From: Gyromitra esculenta
Lineage: Eukaryota > Ascomycota > Pezizomycetes > Pezizales > Discinaceae
Reading direction: 5' to 3'
Assembly: GCA_038503075.1 (NCBI GenBank)
Contig: JBCAML010000008.1
Span: 372,001 to 436,000, forward strand
Length of the DNA: 64,000 bases
Positions 48,163-59,544 of this stretch are shown here, piece by piece (position 1 is the stretch's first letter; each line of letters starts with the position of its first letter). The position numbers were made by a program, and so were the translations under genes. The notes under the pieces were generated by a model. That model made no database searches. It worked only from the letters and a program-made list of their open reading frames with translations, and was not told the origin of the DNA.

Positions 48163-50847
48163 AAACTCTGTTTCGGGCGTTTTCCCTTTCTCTTTTTACT
48201 GGGGCGTTTTCCCTTTTTCTTCTTTTTTTTCTTTTCTGTTGTGAGGGTTTGATCAGTAAAGGGGTTTATTTATTTTTCTCTCTTTCGTCTCCCTGACTTA
48301 TGGCCTGTTCTTTCGTTTATATCTTGGGTCTTTGGGCTGGGGGTTGTGCTGGGCTTTTGGAGTATTGTGGGTATTCGGTATATCCATACGAACGAACAGG
48401 GAGCACGAGGTGGTTGGGGTTTGGGTTGAGCAGGGCTAAGGTTGAGGTGTGGATTGAAGCCTGGGGGCTGGGGGCTGGGGGCTGGAGGAGACTTCTTATT
48501 ATTTACTCTAATTTGTGCAGTGAGAGTTGATAGAATATTATTTTATTATTATTTTTAATATCTGGGACTTGATGCTGTCTCGGCATTCTGCTATGGAATT
48601 GTGCTGGTTACGAGACCCGGGTGTGTGTGTGTGTGTGTGGAGGGGCTGTGTTCTGGGGGTTATGGTGAGACTGCGTGTTCACGCATAATCACTCGCTTCT
48701 ACCAACCCATAGCTGGATTTCTATACGCCGTCCGGAATCTACCTACTGGAGTTGCAGATGCTCAGCAACTTTATATTTCCCGCTGAATTGGTCTCTAAGA
48801 TAGAGAGATTCCGTACAACGACACGACTGGACCGAAAGACGCATAACCTACCCACAACTATGTAATAAACCGTAGAGATTGCCACAGCACCTACACCTAC
48901 ACCTACACCCGCTTCCCTAACCCCCTCTGATAACCCGCGACACCAAGACTAACCCGGTAAATACAATAGCCAGAAGAGCAGCACAATGCAGCAATAACCA
49001 TAACCTAACCAACAATGAAGAACCACCCAGAACCACCCACCCACCCATCCACCCGAGCCATACATAACCCCGCAACACCAAGAACCTCCACTTTCTCCTA
49101 CACCAATACGCCCGCTACCCATACTTTGGATTAAGACATGTTAGTCCGCTGGACACGCACACGCACACGCACACATGTAGTCTATCGTATACTAGCCAAC
49201 TCTAAGAGTTACTGCGGTGGGTATATACACGGCTGATATGTTAGGTGCATACGATTAAAGTCGAGCGATACATAGTGGCGGGAAGAAAGCTGGTATTATG
49301 GAGGGGTGGATGGCGGATAGGGACAGTGAGTTGGTGTCGAGAAGAGCCATAGTTCGGTGGGAGGTATGGGTCTTTTGTTGTTGTGTAAGTGGTAGTGGCT
49401 ATGCGCGCATGGGATTTGGGGGAAGCCTTGGATGTTCTCGATTGGGGAGGCTGTGTGGCATGGTGGGTGGGTGATAGGGGTACAACCGTGCCTCTGTATG
49501 GATTGGGCGATGGGAATGTGGCGAGTCAGGGATTGGGGGGGAATCGGTTTTCTTGCCGTAAGTAAGGTTGATATGGGGTGGATAAGGGGGGGGTTCTCGT
49601 GCGAGTGATTACTCGTGTCTGAACACAACCTTCTAATAGTCTACTCCCGTGAACCACTGACCTGGCTTCCGAGAATAGGTAAAGCAAAAAGCGTGATATG
49701 TAAGATAAAATATATTTAACAAAAAAATAAATAACCCAATGCCGGGTTTCTATGACGTGGAAGTTGGCTCCGTCATCACCGTGTTTAATTTAAATCCAAA
49801 GAACCACAAAAAAAACTCTCCAAAGAACACTATAATTGATCCATCTGATCTGTTTCACCTAAACTCTGGCGTATCTGGTTGAGCAAGTTTCTATTTTATT
49901 ATTATCTCCAGTTGTAGACGTTCGCGCTTATTCTAGAAAAAGGCATCGTTCCAAACACTTCAAGCTCAAGAATAATCACGGGGGAGGGAGGGAGGGAGGG
50001 AGAGAAGAAAAAACATCTCCGACTCTATACATCCGTGACACTATTTCTGCTAGATATTGCAAGTGGCGTAAACCATGCGTGTTCTTTCTGGCGCCTGGGG
50101 GGGGGGGAGGGGGGACAAGGTAGATACATGTGTTGATACTTTTTCTCTCAGTAGCTGGGATGAATACCTAGCCTCAAGAGAGGATGCGGAAAGTATTGTG
50201 CATGATTATTAGACCATATCTAGCAAATCGCCCACCTTATCCTGCTTCAACACGCTTCTTTTTGGGCTACCTCGATCTTGCAGTGGTTTCCAGAGGACAA
50301 TCGGCGTGGCAGATGAAACGCGAGACTTCCTTGGCCATGCTACCCGTTGTGGGGGCGAGCGCCTATTGTCCAGGCAGGGTCTACTGCGCGTAGAAAGGAA
50401 CTAGAAGCCAAACTGGCGCCGCAGCTGGACCTCGGGGCTTTTCCAGGGTCCGGTTTTTGTTTGGGTCGGTCGGTTTGGAGTTAACCGATGGAAGCGATCT
50501 GGCTGGGCGGGTAATAATCTATTTGGCTCGCTGGGGAAACATTCTAGACTGTCGAGGGTTAGGGATTCGCTCAATACCAAAAACAGCAAACGCCTTTTCA
50601 ACGCACTTGCTTGGTACGCTTCGGGTTCCTAAAATTAAAGATTCCTAGGCGCCAATTCTTCGCGGAAGCGAGCGAGTTGTGTTTTCTGTTCTGGGTTTTC
50701 TCGAAGGCTAAAATTATCTGTTTTCTCTCTTATGGGTAGGCGACGTCGCGCTTGTAGGGCTGGCGATTTTATAAAGTTGATCCTGCCCGGCGGAAAAAAA
50801 AGATAGTGTGATACCGCTGTGGCTTTGTCCGAAAACGTCATACCAAG
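48163..50847. other. Intergenic interval with minisatellites
   Basis: No supported gene. Repeats: GGGGGCT heptamer at about 48461-48485, (GT)n at 48621-48639, ACCTAC hexamer at 48889-48909, (CACACG)n at 49153-49174, (GGGA)n at about 49981-50002 and a G-run at about 50098-50107. Short open frames here are unconvincing. Confidence 0.6.
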
Positions 50848-52759
50848 ATGAGAATTTCGCTGTTATTAGCTGCTGCTTTCGCAGGGGTCGTGGGGACCAC
50901 CAGTAATGAGTGTATGAGGAGGGCTGATGCGGACTTCTATAAGAACGTGGATCCCAAGAAGGACTTTTGTGTTCATGCTTTCCATCAGAGTTTGTTCTTC
51001 CCCTCACTCTGCAATTAGGTATTAGAGGATTGGAGCTGACGCAGTGGCTATATTCAGGTGCTGTTTTAAATAACAAGCTCTATATAAATGGCGGATTTGT
51101 TGTCTACAACTACAACGACACTAGATATGAAGAGCCAAGTAAATAAATCCCAACCTCTGCTACTCCAACTGTAATACTAATATCTTACTCCTAGACACCT
51201 ACCTCCGTACCCTCGACCTCACCACCCCATTCACACTTAACGACCCTACCGCCGCGCCCTTCACCTTCATCTCCACTCCCCCCTTTGTCCCCGAAATCAG
51301 CTCCGGCGCCCTCTGGCCTACTAATAACTCAACCCTCTATCTCGCCAGCGGAGTGACCGAGCCCGTCGATGGCAACTTCCCTAACTGGACAGCACCAACC
51401 GATAACGCCCTGTGGATATACCAGCCCTCCACCAACGACTGGAACATCATCCAGCTCCCAATCCAAGACACCAACGGAACCAAAATCCCCCCAATCGCCG
51501 GCGCCAACGCCGCCTTCGTCGAACACGATACCCGGGGGGGGCGAATTGGAAAAGGGTTTCTAGCGGGCGGGAACCAAGACCCCTGGAACGCAATTGGATA
51601 CCCGGGGATGTTGATCTACGACTCGGCGTCCCAGAAGTGGGAGAATCGCAGCACGCCGTTCCAGCAGCGCAGCTCGGGGGTAATGGTGCATGTGCCCGTT
51701 GGCACGAACGGGATCCTGGTATCGATGGGGGGCACTCGGAACAACATGCCGTTCCCACTATCGCAGGTTGAGATATACAATCTGGATACGGGCGACTGGA
51801 GCTCGTCGATGCAGCAGGCTACCGGGGCGGGCGGGATACCATTGCCGAGGAGTGCGTTTTGTGCGGTTCTGGTGGCGGCGCCAGATGGTTGGTCGTACCA
51901 GGTTTTTGTGTATGGAGGGACGCTGAATACGGATAGCTCTTCGAGTCAGTCGCAGCTGGGCGACGTTTGGGTGCTTTCTATGCCGTCGTTTGAATGGTTT
52001 AATGTCTACTCTGTGGTTACTGCTATGGCTGATGGTACTGCGAAGGGCAATACTGTGTTCCCAGGGAAGAGGGAGGCGCATTCGTGTCATGCTGTGGCGG
52101 GGAGATACATGCTTGTGTATGGTGGACGGTCGAAGCCGCGGGCTGACCAGGCTTGCGATAAGACGGGGGTTTTTGCGTTCGATATGGTGAACCTGGACTG
52201 GGTGACGGAGTTCACGCCGGATGCGGGAGCATACGAGGTGCCGGAGGTTGTGGCGAAGAGTTTGAACAGTTCGTGAGTCTCCTCCCATTCATCCAGCTTC
52301 TATGGTGGAAGTTTCTAACACATATTGTGGATTAGAAACCGCTTCCCGCAGCTGGGTCTCGCAGACCCTGGAATCAGAGATATGTTCGAAGGCAGTACCA
52401 GCTGTGGTGCAAGTAGCAGCTGCACAGCGGGGCCAAACCCTATTGTATCGTACTTAACTGCTACCGGTTTCAAAAGAAAAATAGTCATCATCATAGTCTG
52501 CTCGATCGCTGGTGCAATGGGTATTATTGGACTTTTGGCGTGGATTCTGGTTCGTAGGCGGAAGCCAGTCGTGGCACAACATCGGACGTCGTCGCTATGT
52601 GTGGAGATCCCCGATGTTAAGTTCGCTCCGTACTACACCTCGGAGCTATCAGCAACCCCGAGGAACTCGATACGGCTGGGCTTGGGTGCGGCTGCCCCGC
52701 TGCCGGCGGGGCAGAGAAACCCGGCGCCTCAGGGCTTAACTTTAACCATCCCGGGGTAG
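50848..52759 (+). CDS. Secreted-start, membrane-anchored kelch-repeat protein (574 aa)
   Basis: Exons: 50848-50989, 51058-51138, 51195-52272, 52336-52759; 1725 nt in frame. An N-terminal signal peptide (MRISLLLAAAFAGVVG) leads to a long extracellular part built of kelch-type beta-propeller blades (NNKLYINGGF, ALWIYQPSTNDW, GILVSMGG, YQVFVYGGT, YMLVYGGRSKP). A Cys-containing stalk follows, with CGASSSC at 457-463. One transmembrane helix (about 483-506) ends in RRRK, and the cytoplasmic tail is short, about 65 residues. The topology is type I. Fungal proteins of this layout are common, but their ligand is unknown. I found no enzyme domain. The second intron is 56 bp, and all splice sites are canonical GT-AG. 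Confidence 0.9.
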
Positions 52760-53211
52760 ATATAAGGGTTTACTCCTGGGAATTTTGAGGGCTGTTGTGG
52801 ATTGCTGTTGTTCTCGTTGAACGGGGTTAGGGTTGAGACGAAGCTGGGGAGTCTGGGTTGGCGTTTTCGGCGGTGGCAGGGGTGTATATATGCTGTTTTT
52901 CTTGATTCGTTTCTTGTATATACTTATGTGCGAATCATCAGCTTTTGTGTGGAAATGCGCACCCTTGAATATCAATATTGTGGTCTGTATCTCGTGGTCC
53001 CCGGGGCAGCTGCATATCATCGCCAACTGTGGCTCTCGCTCTCGCTCTCGTGGTCGATGAATTCGATATCTGGAGCGACGTGCCCCGCAACGCGTGATCA
53101 CATGGCCGCCCCACCAAGCACTGCGGCTCTCTGCCCCTCTTCTTGGCAATGTCGTTCACCCCCATACTCCAAGTTTAAGTCTCAAAACTCCATTCTCGTG
53201 GCCTGTTCGCA
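52760..53211. other. Short intergenic interval
   Basis: 452 bp between the tandem kelch and KTI12 genes. Nothing recognisable. The CTCTCGCTCT run at about 53032-53050 lies upstream of KTI12 and may be promoter sequence. Confidence 0.4.
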
Positions 53212-54416
53212 ATGCCAGTAAGTCTCTCTCGCCCGTGAAGCAGCCTTATGCTAACCGCCGCAAGCTAATAATCATTTCCGGATTCCCATCCTCTGGCAAA
53301 ACCACCCGTGCCCTCCAGCTGCAGTCTTTCTTCCTCTCGAAGATCTCGGCCGCCTCCTCAGACCCTACATCACCAGATGCAGCACGAATAGCGAAGCTGA
53401 GGGTCCACTTGATAAATACCGAGTCTCTCCATATCCCGCGCACAGTCTACCGCGAAGCTCGCACGGAGAAGGAGGCGAGAGCAAGTGAATATTCTGCCGT
53501 TAAACGGTTGCTGGGGAAAGATGATATCGTGATCGCCGACGGACTGAACTACATCAAAGGGTACCGGTACCAGCTGTTCTGTGAGGCCAAGGCACTATTG
53601 ACACCGAGCTGCGTTGTAAGTCCCCTCTCCCCTCCCTTTTTTTTGGCATATACCAAGATGGAAGAGAAGGAAGGGATAGAAAAAGCTGACTTGCATAGAG
53701 GTCCACGTAGCCGCACCACCCGATACCTGCCGTCTCTGGAACAGTACCCGGAATACGCCTACGTCCTTTGGCGATTCTTTCTCCGCTGCCCAAGGGGCTG
53801 TTCACACAGAAAGTGTCTCTGATGCTCCGGCGGCACCTCCGGACGCACTCTCGGTGACACCGCCGGTGATTAGTGAAGACGCGGGGGGATACCCGGAGGA
53901 CATCTTTGAGAATTTGATATTCCGCTACGAAGAGCCTAACGGCATGACCCGGTGGGATAGCCCGTTATTTACGGTGCCGTATATGGATGATTCCCCGGAC
54001 CTGGAGGGGATCTGGGAGGCGATGGTCGGGAAGGGGGTCAAAGTTAAGGCGAATCAAGCGACTGTTTTGGTATTTATTTATTTATATTTACCTATATCTC
54101 GAGTGCACTGGGAAGGAGGGGAGCTGATATTGAATAGAAACCGGCGGCTGAATCAGACTATCTGTATGAACTTGACAAAACTACACAAGATGTCGTCACA
54201 CTCATTCTTGAGCATCAGAAGAGTGCGGGTGCGGGCGGTGGGGAGTTACCGGTGCCGGAGTGCTCTACGGTGCTAGAGCTGCCGTCGCAGAATCTTATGG
54301 TGCCGCAGCTGCAGAGGATCAGGAGGCAGTTTATTAGTTTGAATCGACAGCACTCGGTCGTGAAACGTAGAATAAGGGAGTTGTTTGTGGATTATGTTAA
54401 CGGAGAGTTTAAGTAG
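53212..54416 (+). CDS. KTI12: KTI12, Elongator-associated tRNA-dependent ATPase (334 aa)
   Basis: P-loop protein that works with the Elongator complex to make mcm5/ncm5 modifications on wobble uridine of tRNA. Exons: 53212-53217, 53265-53615, 53701-54069, 54138-54416; 1005 nt in frame. The first exon is only ATG-CCA. After splicing the protein starts MPLIIISGFPSSGKTTRAL, placing the Walker A motif (GFPSSGKTT) at residues 8-16, as usual in the family. DGLNYIKGYRYQLFCEAK, the VHVAAPPDTC block, and the FENLIFRYEEPNGMTRWD and WDSPLF motifs follow. The C-terminal domain ends in LQRIRRQFI and LFVDYVNGEF. Intron 1 is 47 bp with GCTAAC before an unusual AAG acceptor. No damage seen. Confidence 0.95.
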
Positions 54417-57252
54417 GGGTGAGGTTGGAGAGGACGAAAGGGGTAGGCAGATAAGGTCAATATCTATATGTAGCTCATTACAGTTAGGTATTTTGAAGTG
54501 ATTACTGGGGGATTTCTTTTAGAAAATAGTGGAGTATTAGGGGTGTATAGGGGGTTGAATCAACGTGGATAATGTAATTGTTTCGGGAGTTGGATTCGCA
54601 GCTTCTGTACGATGCCTGATTAACTTGGATTGGCTGCCTTGAATTATCTTCGTACCTGAGTATTCAATTCTGCTATGAACGGGCTCACGTCCCTTTTAGG
54701 GAGCATTCCCTTCTGCGGAGAGACTGAGTGATGACCCATGTTTGTGGAAATATACTCCGTATCCCTCCTGGAAACGCTCGATTTTTCGTCTAGCACTACT
54801 TGGAATAGCTGGAAGTGGAAGGAGGTTAGTCTCATCGCCAGATCTAGCTTGCTACATAGAAGAGATACGGAGTTGGGGAACGTACAGGGTCTGGAGAACG
54901 TGAAAAGAATAAATAAGACTGACGACACCGTGTGCACCTTTCCTTCTCCTAGAAATTTAAGGGTACACGTAAGGGGTTTAGTGACCCAAACACCGCAACA
55001 TAGGAAATGACCTGAAGACCCTTCTAGAAACCTTTTCCTTATCGTAATTTTTACTTAGTGGTTGCCCATAACCCCTCGAGGCAACTTTTTTTTAACTGCC
55101 CATAATTGTTTTCCATCTTCCCCTCCCCTCCCTCTCAAACGCTCTAGCGCCAATCTTCTTCTCCTACCTCTAGGTTGCTACTTGTCGTGGCGTTGCCATT
55201 AGTATGTTGTATGCACTACATGACCGTCGCCAAATTCGGCTTCTAGTTTTTCCAGATATCAGATCTCGAAGTTGGGGCTAGCTGGCATGGCTTGTTTGTT
55301 TGTTGTTAGTCGAGTCGGAATTGCTGGGTAGCGGGTTAGGTCGAAAATGCTTACACGGAGAGGTTGAGGGGGGTTAGGTATGATCCACGAACTTTATCCC
55401 CACTCATGATAGGCTTATTGTGATTGAGGCTCACGTGTATCTTGTGGTTGGATGAAGAAAAAAAAACCACAGAAATCCTCAAAATTTAACTAAATATTTA
55501 AGTTATCTATCTATTCTTTAACAAGGATTTCTCTTATGCTTTAGAAAGTTTTCTGGATATTTGTTTGGCGTGGCCCTACCCACTATGTACACAGAAGATT
55601 GTTTAAACTGGTCAGCCAGTAGGTAGGTAACTGTCCCTGCGGCCTCTGAAATATGTAGGTACTGCGATGCAACAAACTCAACGTTAATGAACTCGAAACC
55701 CAAAAGATACATTTAATACTCGATAAACGAGAAGTCATGGGATAACTAAATACATGTGTAGTTTATTCGAATAGTAGTAAAAGTAAAGCGAATTCTACCA
55801 TTTTGTGCCATCTCTTTTAACTTTAATCCAAACAGAATCTTTATTCTCCCAAGCATTAAACCCTACTCCCTCCTTTTGCGTAGCAGCAAAAGACTAGTAA
55901 CTTTATAACTATGAGATCTCTTCTATCATCCCACAGTATTTCCGAGATGCGAATTTCCCCCCCCTCTGCCTTTCGTGAGGGATTTGGCATCACCCAGTTG
56001 CGCTGCGGTACGTATATCAGGCGCACATATTCTCCCACGGCTGCTCCCTCAACTTTTCTTCCTTTGTGAGGTATACGTAAGGACTGATTGATGCTCCCAA
56101 ATAGGGCCCGATAGCTAGTACAAACTTGACGGGGCAACTTAGAGTATCATGATCTCAAGACTCATCCTTGGGCGGCTATCTTAGGAGGACAGGATGGTGC
56201 TAATTTTCTCTGCGGATTAGGAGATGATTTATCATTTTAAACCACCAATGTCTAGCCGGGAAACTTTCTTTAGATAGGCTACAGCTACGAGTGAGAGAGG
56301 GCCGAATTTCGAGGTTTGAATACTGCGAGTGACATTTCATGACGTGGTAATCTTACTCTTTGTTTAGTGGCAGTTTACAGATTCCAGAGTATCAGAGTTC
56401 CACCGCACACCACCACATAACAAAATAGCCAGATCTAGAGCCACGAGATATTGCTTACGCATACAGACGTAGAGACTGGGTTCGCTAAAGGTGGAACTCT
56501 AGGTGAGCTAGCCCAAGATATCCCCTTTGTTACGCTTTACTCTATTTATGTGGTATCGTAGTTAGGTTTCCTGAACCCTAAGAACCGCTCTCTTATCTCT
56601 GTTTTTCGGAGCGTATTGAAGGAGTAAGATTGACCTTGAGCTCCTATGGACACCCCGAGCCAACAATGCATCTCCCAACGCGACATCATATATGTCACGA
56701 GGACAAAAGACTAGGTAGAAGATACGACCACACGTGTATTTTGGCTAAACCGCACAGTCTATCTCTCTCGAGCATTCTGCAGCCCGCTTCCTAATTTATC
56801 GGATCCGGATATACGGCTATCGCGTTACATAAACTACTTTAATCGAATCACCATCCACGGCCCAGATATCTCTTAGCACATCAGGGCACAACTGGCACCT
56901 CATTGTTCCATTTATTTTATTGAATTCTACCTCTCATGTCTCGTGATACTGAGTAGTCGTATAGACTCTTATTCGTGCAGACAACAGCCCCAGAGAGTAA
57001 TCATAATTTCCTCCACGTCAAGAGTTCAGCATCCGGCACCTCGCCCACACATACCCCGAGTCAAGACTCAATTCCAACCATACGACTCTAACAAATAGAA
57101 GAGAACATAAGACATATCTCCCACATAATGCAAAGAATAAAAAGAAAATAAGAAAAAAAAAATCAGATAAAATTTTAGGGGAGAGGAACGTATATAGCTA
57201 TACTAATGGATACAAGATGAGAAGGCAGAATGTGAGTGGCCCGCATTTACTT
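54417..57252. other. Intergenic interval
   Basis: AT-leaning DNA with no supported coding frame. The left edge holds the KTI12 3' region and the right edge the 3' flank of the kinase-ankyrin gene. An A-rich stretch lies near 57130-57160. Confidence 0.5.
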
Positions 57253-58388
57253 CTATCTTGCTCCAGCATCCAGAAGGAACCTCTGAATGGTGGTATGCCC
57301 ACCCTCGGCTGCCGCTTGCAGTGCTGTCCGACCAGAAAAGGAGCTTCCTGCAGCATTGATGTCGACCCCGCTCTCCAAGAGCAGCTTCACCACGTCCATA
57401 TGCCCGTTCTCAGCTGCCGCTTGCAGTGCTGTTCGACCAGAAGAGTGGTAATGTCGGCCCCGCTGTCTAAGAGCAGCTCCGCCACGTTGATATGCCCGCC
57501 CTCGGCTGCCGCTTGCAGTGCTGTTCGACCAGTAAGGCTGCCTGGTGCAGCGTTGATGTCTACCCCGCTGTCTAAGAGCAGCTTCACTATATCGATATGT
57601 CCACCCTTAGCTGCCGCTTGTACTGCCGCCCGGCCAGATGATCCTATTATAGCATTGATGTCGGCCCTGCTACCCAAAAGCAGCTTTACCATATCGATCT
57701 GCCCGCTCTCAGCTGCCGGCTCTAGTGCTAATTCAACCAAGTTCCAAGAATCGATATAGTCATTGCGCCCTAGGAGTAATCTAAGTATGTTGATATCTAG
57801 GTATTTCAAGGCCCGTAGAGAAATATTCCGATAATCGATAATTATATTAAATCTAGATTTAGCTTTGTTGTCTAATAGGAGTGTCACTATATCGCAGTGT
57901 CTTGCCTTGATAGCCCATTGCAGTATCGTTCGGCCGTCCATGCGGGAATAGACGTGAGTTTTAACGTCGACTCTATCCAAAAGTAGCATAATCACGTCCA
58001 GTTGTCCTACTTCTGCTACCTCTTTAAATATCTTTTTTGCTGTTTGGTAGTCCACCACGCTGCTCGGAGATTTAATGAGCCTTGACGCAGCTAAATGAAA
58101 TCCCCTAGCTATAGCTTGTAGCAGTAAAGTAGAAAAATCTGTGGAGGAAGGCAAAGACTGCATGATATCTGCATTGTAGGCTCTTCTCCCCGATTTAACC
58201 ATCTCACGGTATTCGATCCCCAACTCTATTCCTAAGCCTACAAATTCAGTTTCCAAATTCTGGTACCAAATGCTCCGACATCCATCCACCGCCAACCATG
58301 GGTTCCGCAAGGCCTCGGTCGGGCTCGGTCGGCCCTTCGGATTCGCAACTAACAAGCTTCTCACAAAGGCTATCCCTTCTTCATCCAC
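57253..58388 (-). pseudogene. Ankyrin-repeat half of the kinase-ankyrin gene, broken
   Basis: Directly continues the kinase gene in the same frame after its TAG. It begins with the kinase C-lobe end (DEEGIAFVRSLLVANPKGRP, a typical kinase helix), then carries roughly eight ankyrin repeats. The last four are nearly identical at DNA level (GRTALQAAAEGGH-type). The frame is open to 57387. A 13-bp deletion relative to the sister repeats at about 57435-57450 then shifts the reading. Two further repeats follow in the new frame, to a TAG at 57253. With the stop at 58389 and this deletion, the full kinase-ankyrin protein cannot be made from this copy unless the stop is bypassed. Confidence 0.8.
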
Positions 58389-59544
58389 CTAAGAGTCCCG
58401 CAAAACATCGACTGGAAATTCGATTTGACCCTGGCAATACTCATGAAGAGACTCCATGTCTATTCCGGGTTCGGGCTCAGGCATTCCGGATTGGAGCTCA
58501 AACCCTGACTCCATTGCCAGGGACCCAAGCCCATGGCAGAGCTCTAGGAATGGGATTTGCGATGTCAAAAGCTCGTGCACTAAGCAGCCTAGCGACCACA
58601 TATCCAAAGAGTGGGTGTGATACCCGCTAGTCTTGAATCTTCGGGAGAGTATTCCTAAGAGCTCAGGGGCGATATAGCCTTGGGTTCCAGCACTAGTTCG
58701 TAAGACGGTATTTTTTGTTCGTTTCGATATTCCAAAGTCAGCGATTTTAATCCAAATTGGATCTGGAGAAGCAATGAGAATATTCTACGGACAATTTTTA
58801 TCAGTATCCATTTTCTGATGGTAAATGTTAATAGAAGAGGGATCAAGGGATACAAAGTAGGAAGCTTTGGAGATTAACAGGAAAAAGCTATGCCAATTTA
58901 GACGACAGCTACCTGAATGGTAGTTTCGCAGATACGGACGAAGGAGTAAAACCTAATATTGGTAGTCATACCTGTGGCTTTAAATCGCGATGGCATATCC
59001 CTTTCTCGTGTAGAACTTCAAGTCCCTCTAGAATCTGTCGGATAATCTCCTTGGCCTCCAATCTCGCCTCTGGGCCGTTCATATATTCCTTTAAGTCCCC
59101 ATATTCAATGTATTCCATTGCGACAAAGATATATTCTTCGTTTTCGTACCAACCGAAGAGCTCCACGAATAGGTGATCATACTAAAGGTTTCGTATTAAC
59201 TCTATAGAATTTTACATGTAGTATGCAGATATGGGTCCTATAAGGGTACTTGCGTCCTTCAACTTAGCCAAAGTCAGCAGCTCGCGCATGCAACCTGCAT
59301 TTGCAGCTGGCAAGAAATCCCGAGATAACTTTTTGACTGCTCTTAGCTGTCCGGTTTTCTCCTCCTTCTGAAGCCAAACACTCCCAAATCCCCCACTACC
59401 AATCCTTTTCTTATCCTGTATCCATGTCGATACCGTCTGTCGTCTTTTCGAAAGTTCCCATTCATATGCAGTGTGTACGACACAGCCCTCTTTGAACTCT
59501 GTTTCCAATTTGTAGCTGCCGAGTTTCAAAGCTGGGGCAGCCAT
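58389..59544 (-). CDS. Protein kinase domain, N-terminal part of a kinase-ankyrin gene (298 aa to the stop)
   Basis: Exons: 59544-59254, 59181-58972, 58784-58389. Kinase motifs are complete: GSGGFGSVW Gly-loop (49-57), VKK Lys71, HRDLKPQN (H161-N168), ADFGIS (182-187) and GYIAPE (203-208). A helix-rich C-lobe with DMWSLGCLVHEL follows. The first intron (59253-59182) starts GCAAGT, a GC-AG type; no GT donor keeps the frame, and the splice yields LAKLKD|YDHLF, fitting the family. The frame stops at TAG 58391-58389, just before the last kinase helices, and the same frame goes on into ankyrin repeats. A protein ending here would lack the C-lobe end and is probably non-functional. Similar kinase-ankyrin proteins are common in fungi; their targets are unknown. 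Confidence 0.85.

Noticed and set aside
57217..57759. 180-codon plus-strand Ser/Cys-rich frame
   Set aside because: Antisense shadow of the near-identical ankyrin repeats; its periodicity comes from them.
58389..58415. A tiny intron that would remove the kinase TAG
   Set aside because: The only phase-0 donor nearby would give a 27-bp intron, below any plausible fungal minimum.
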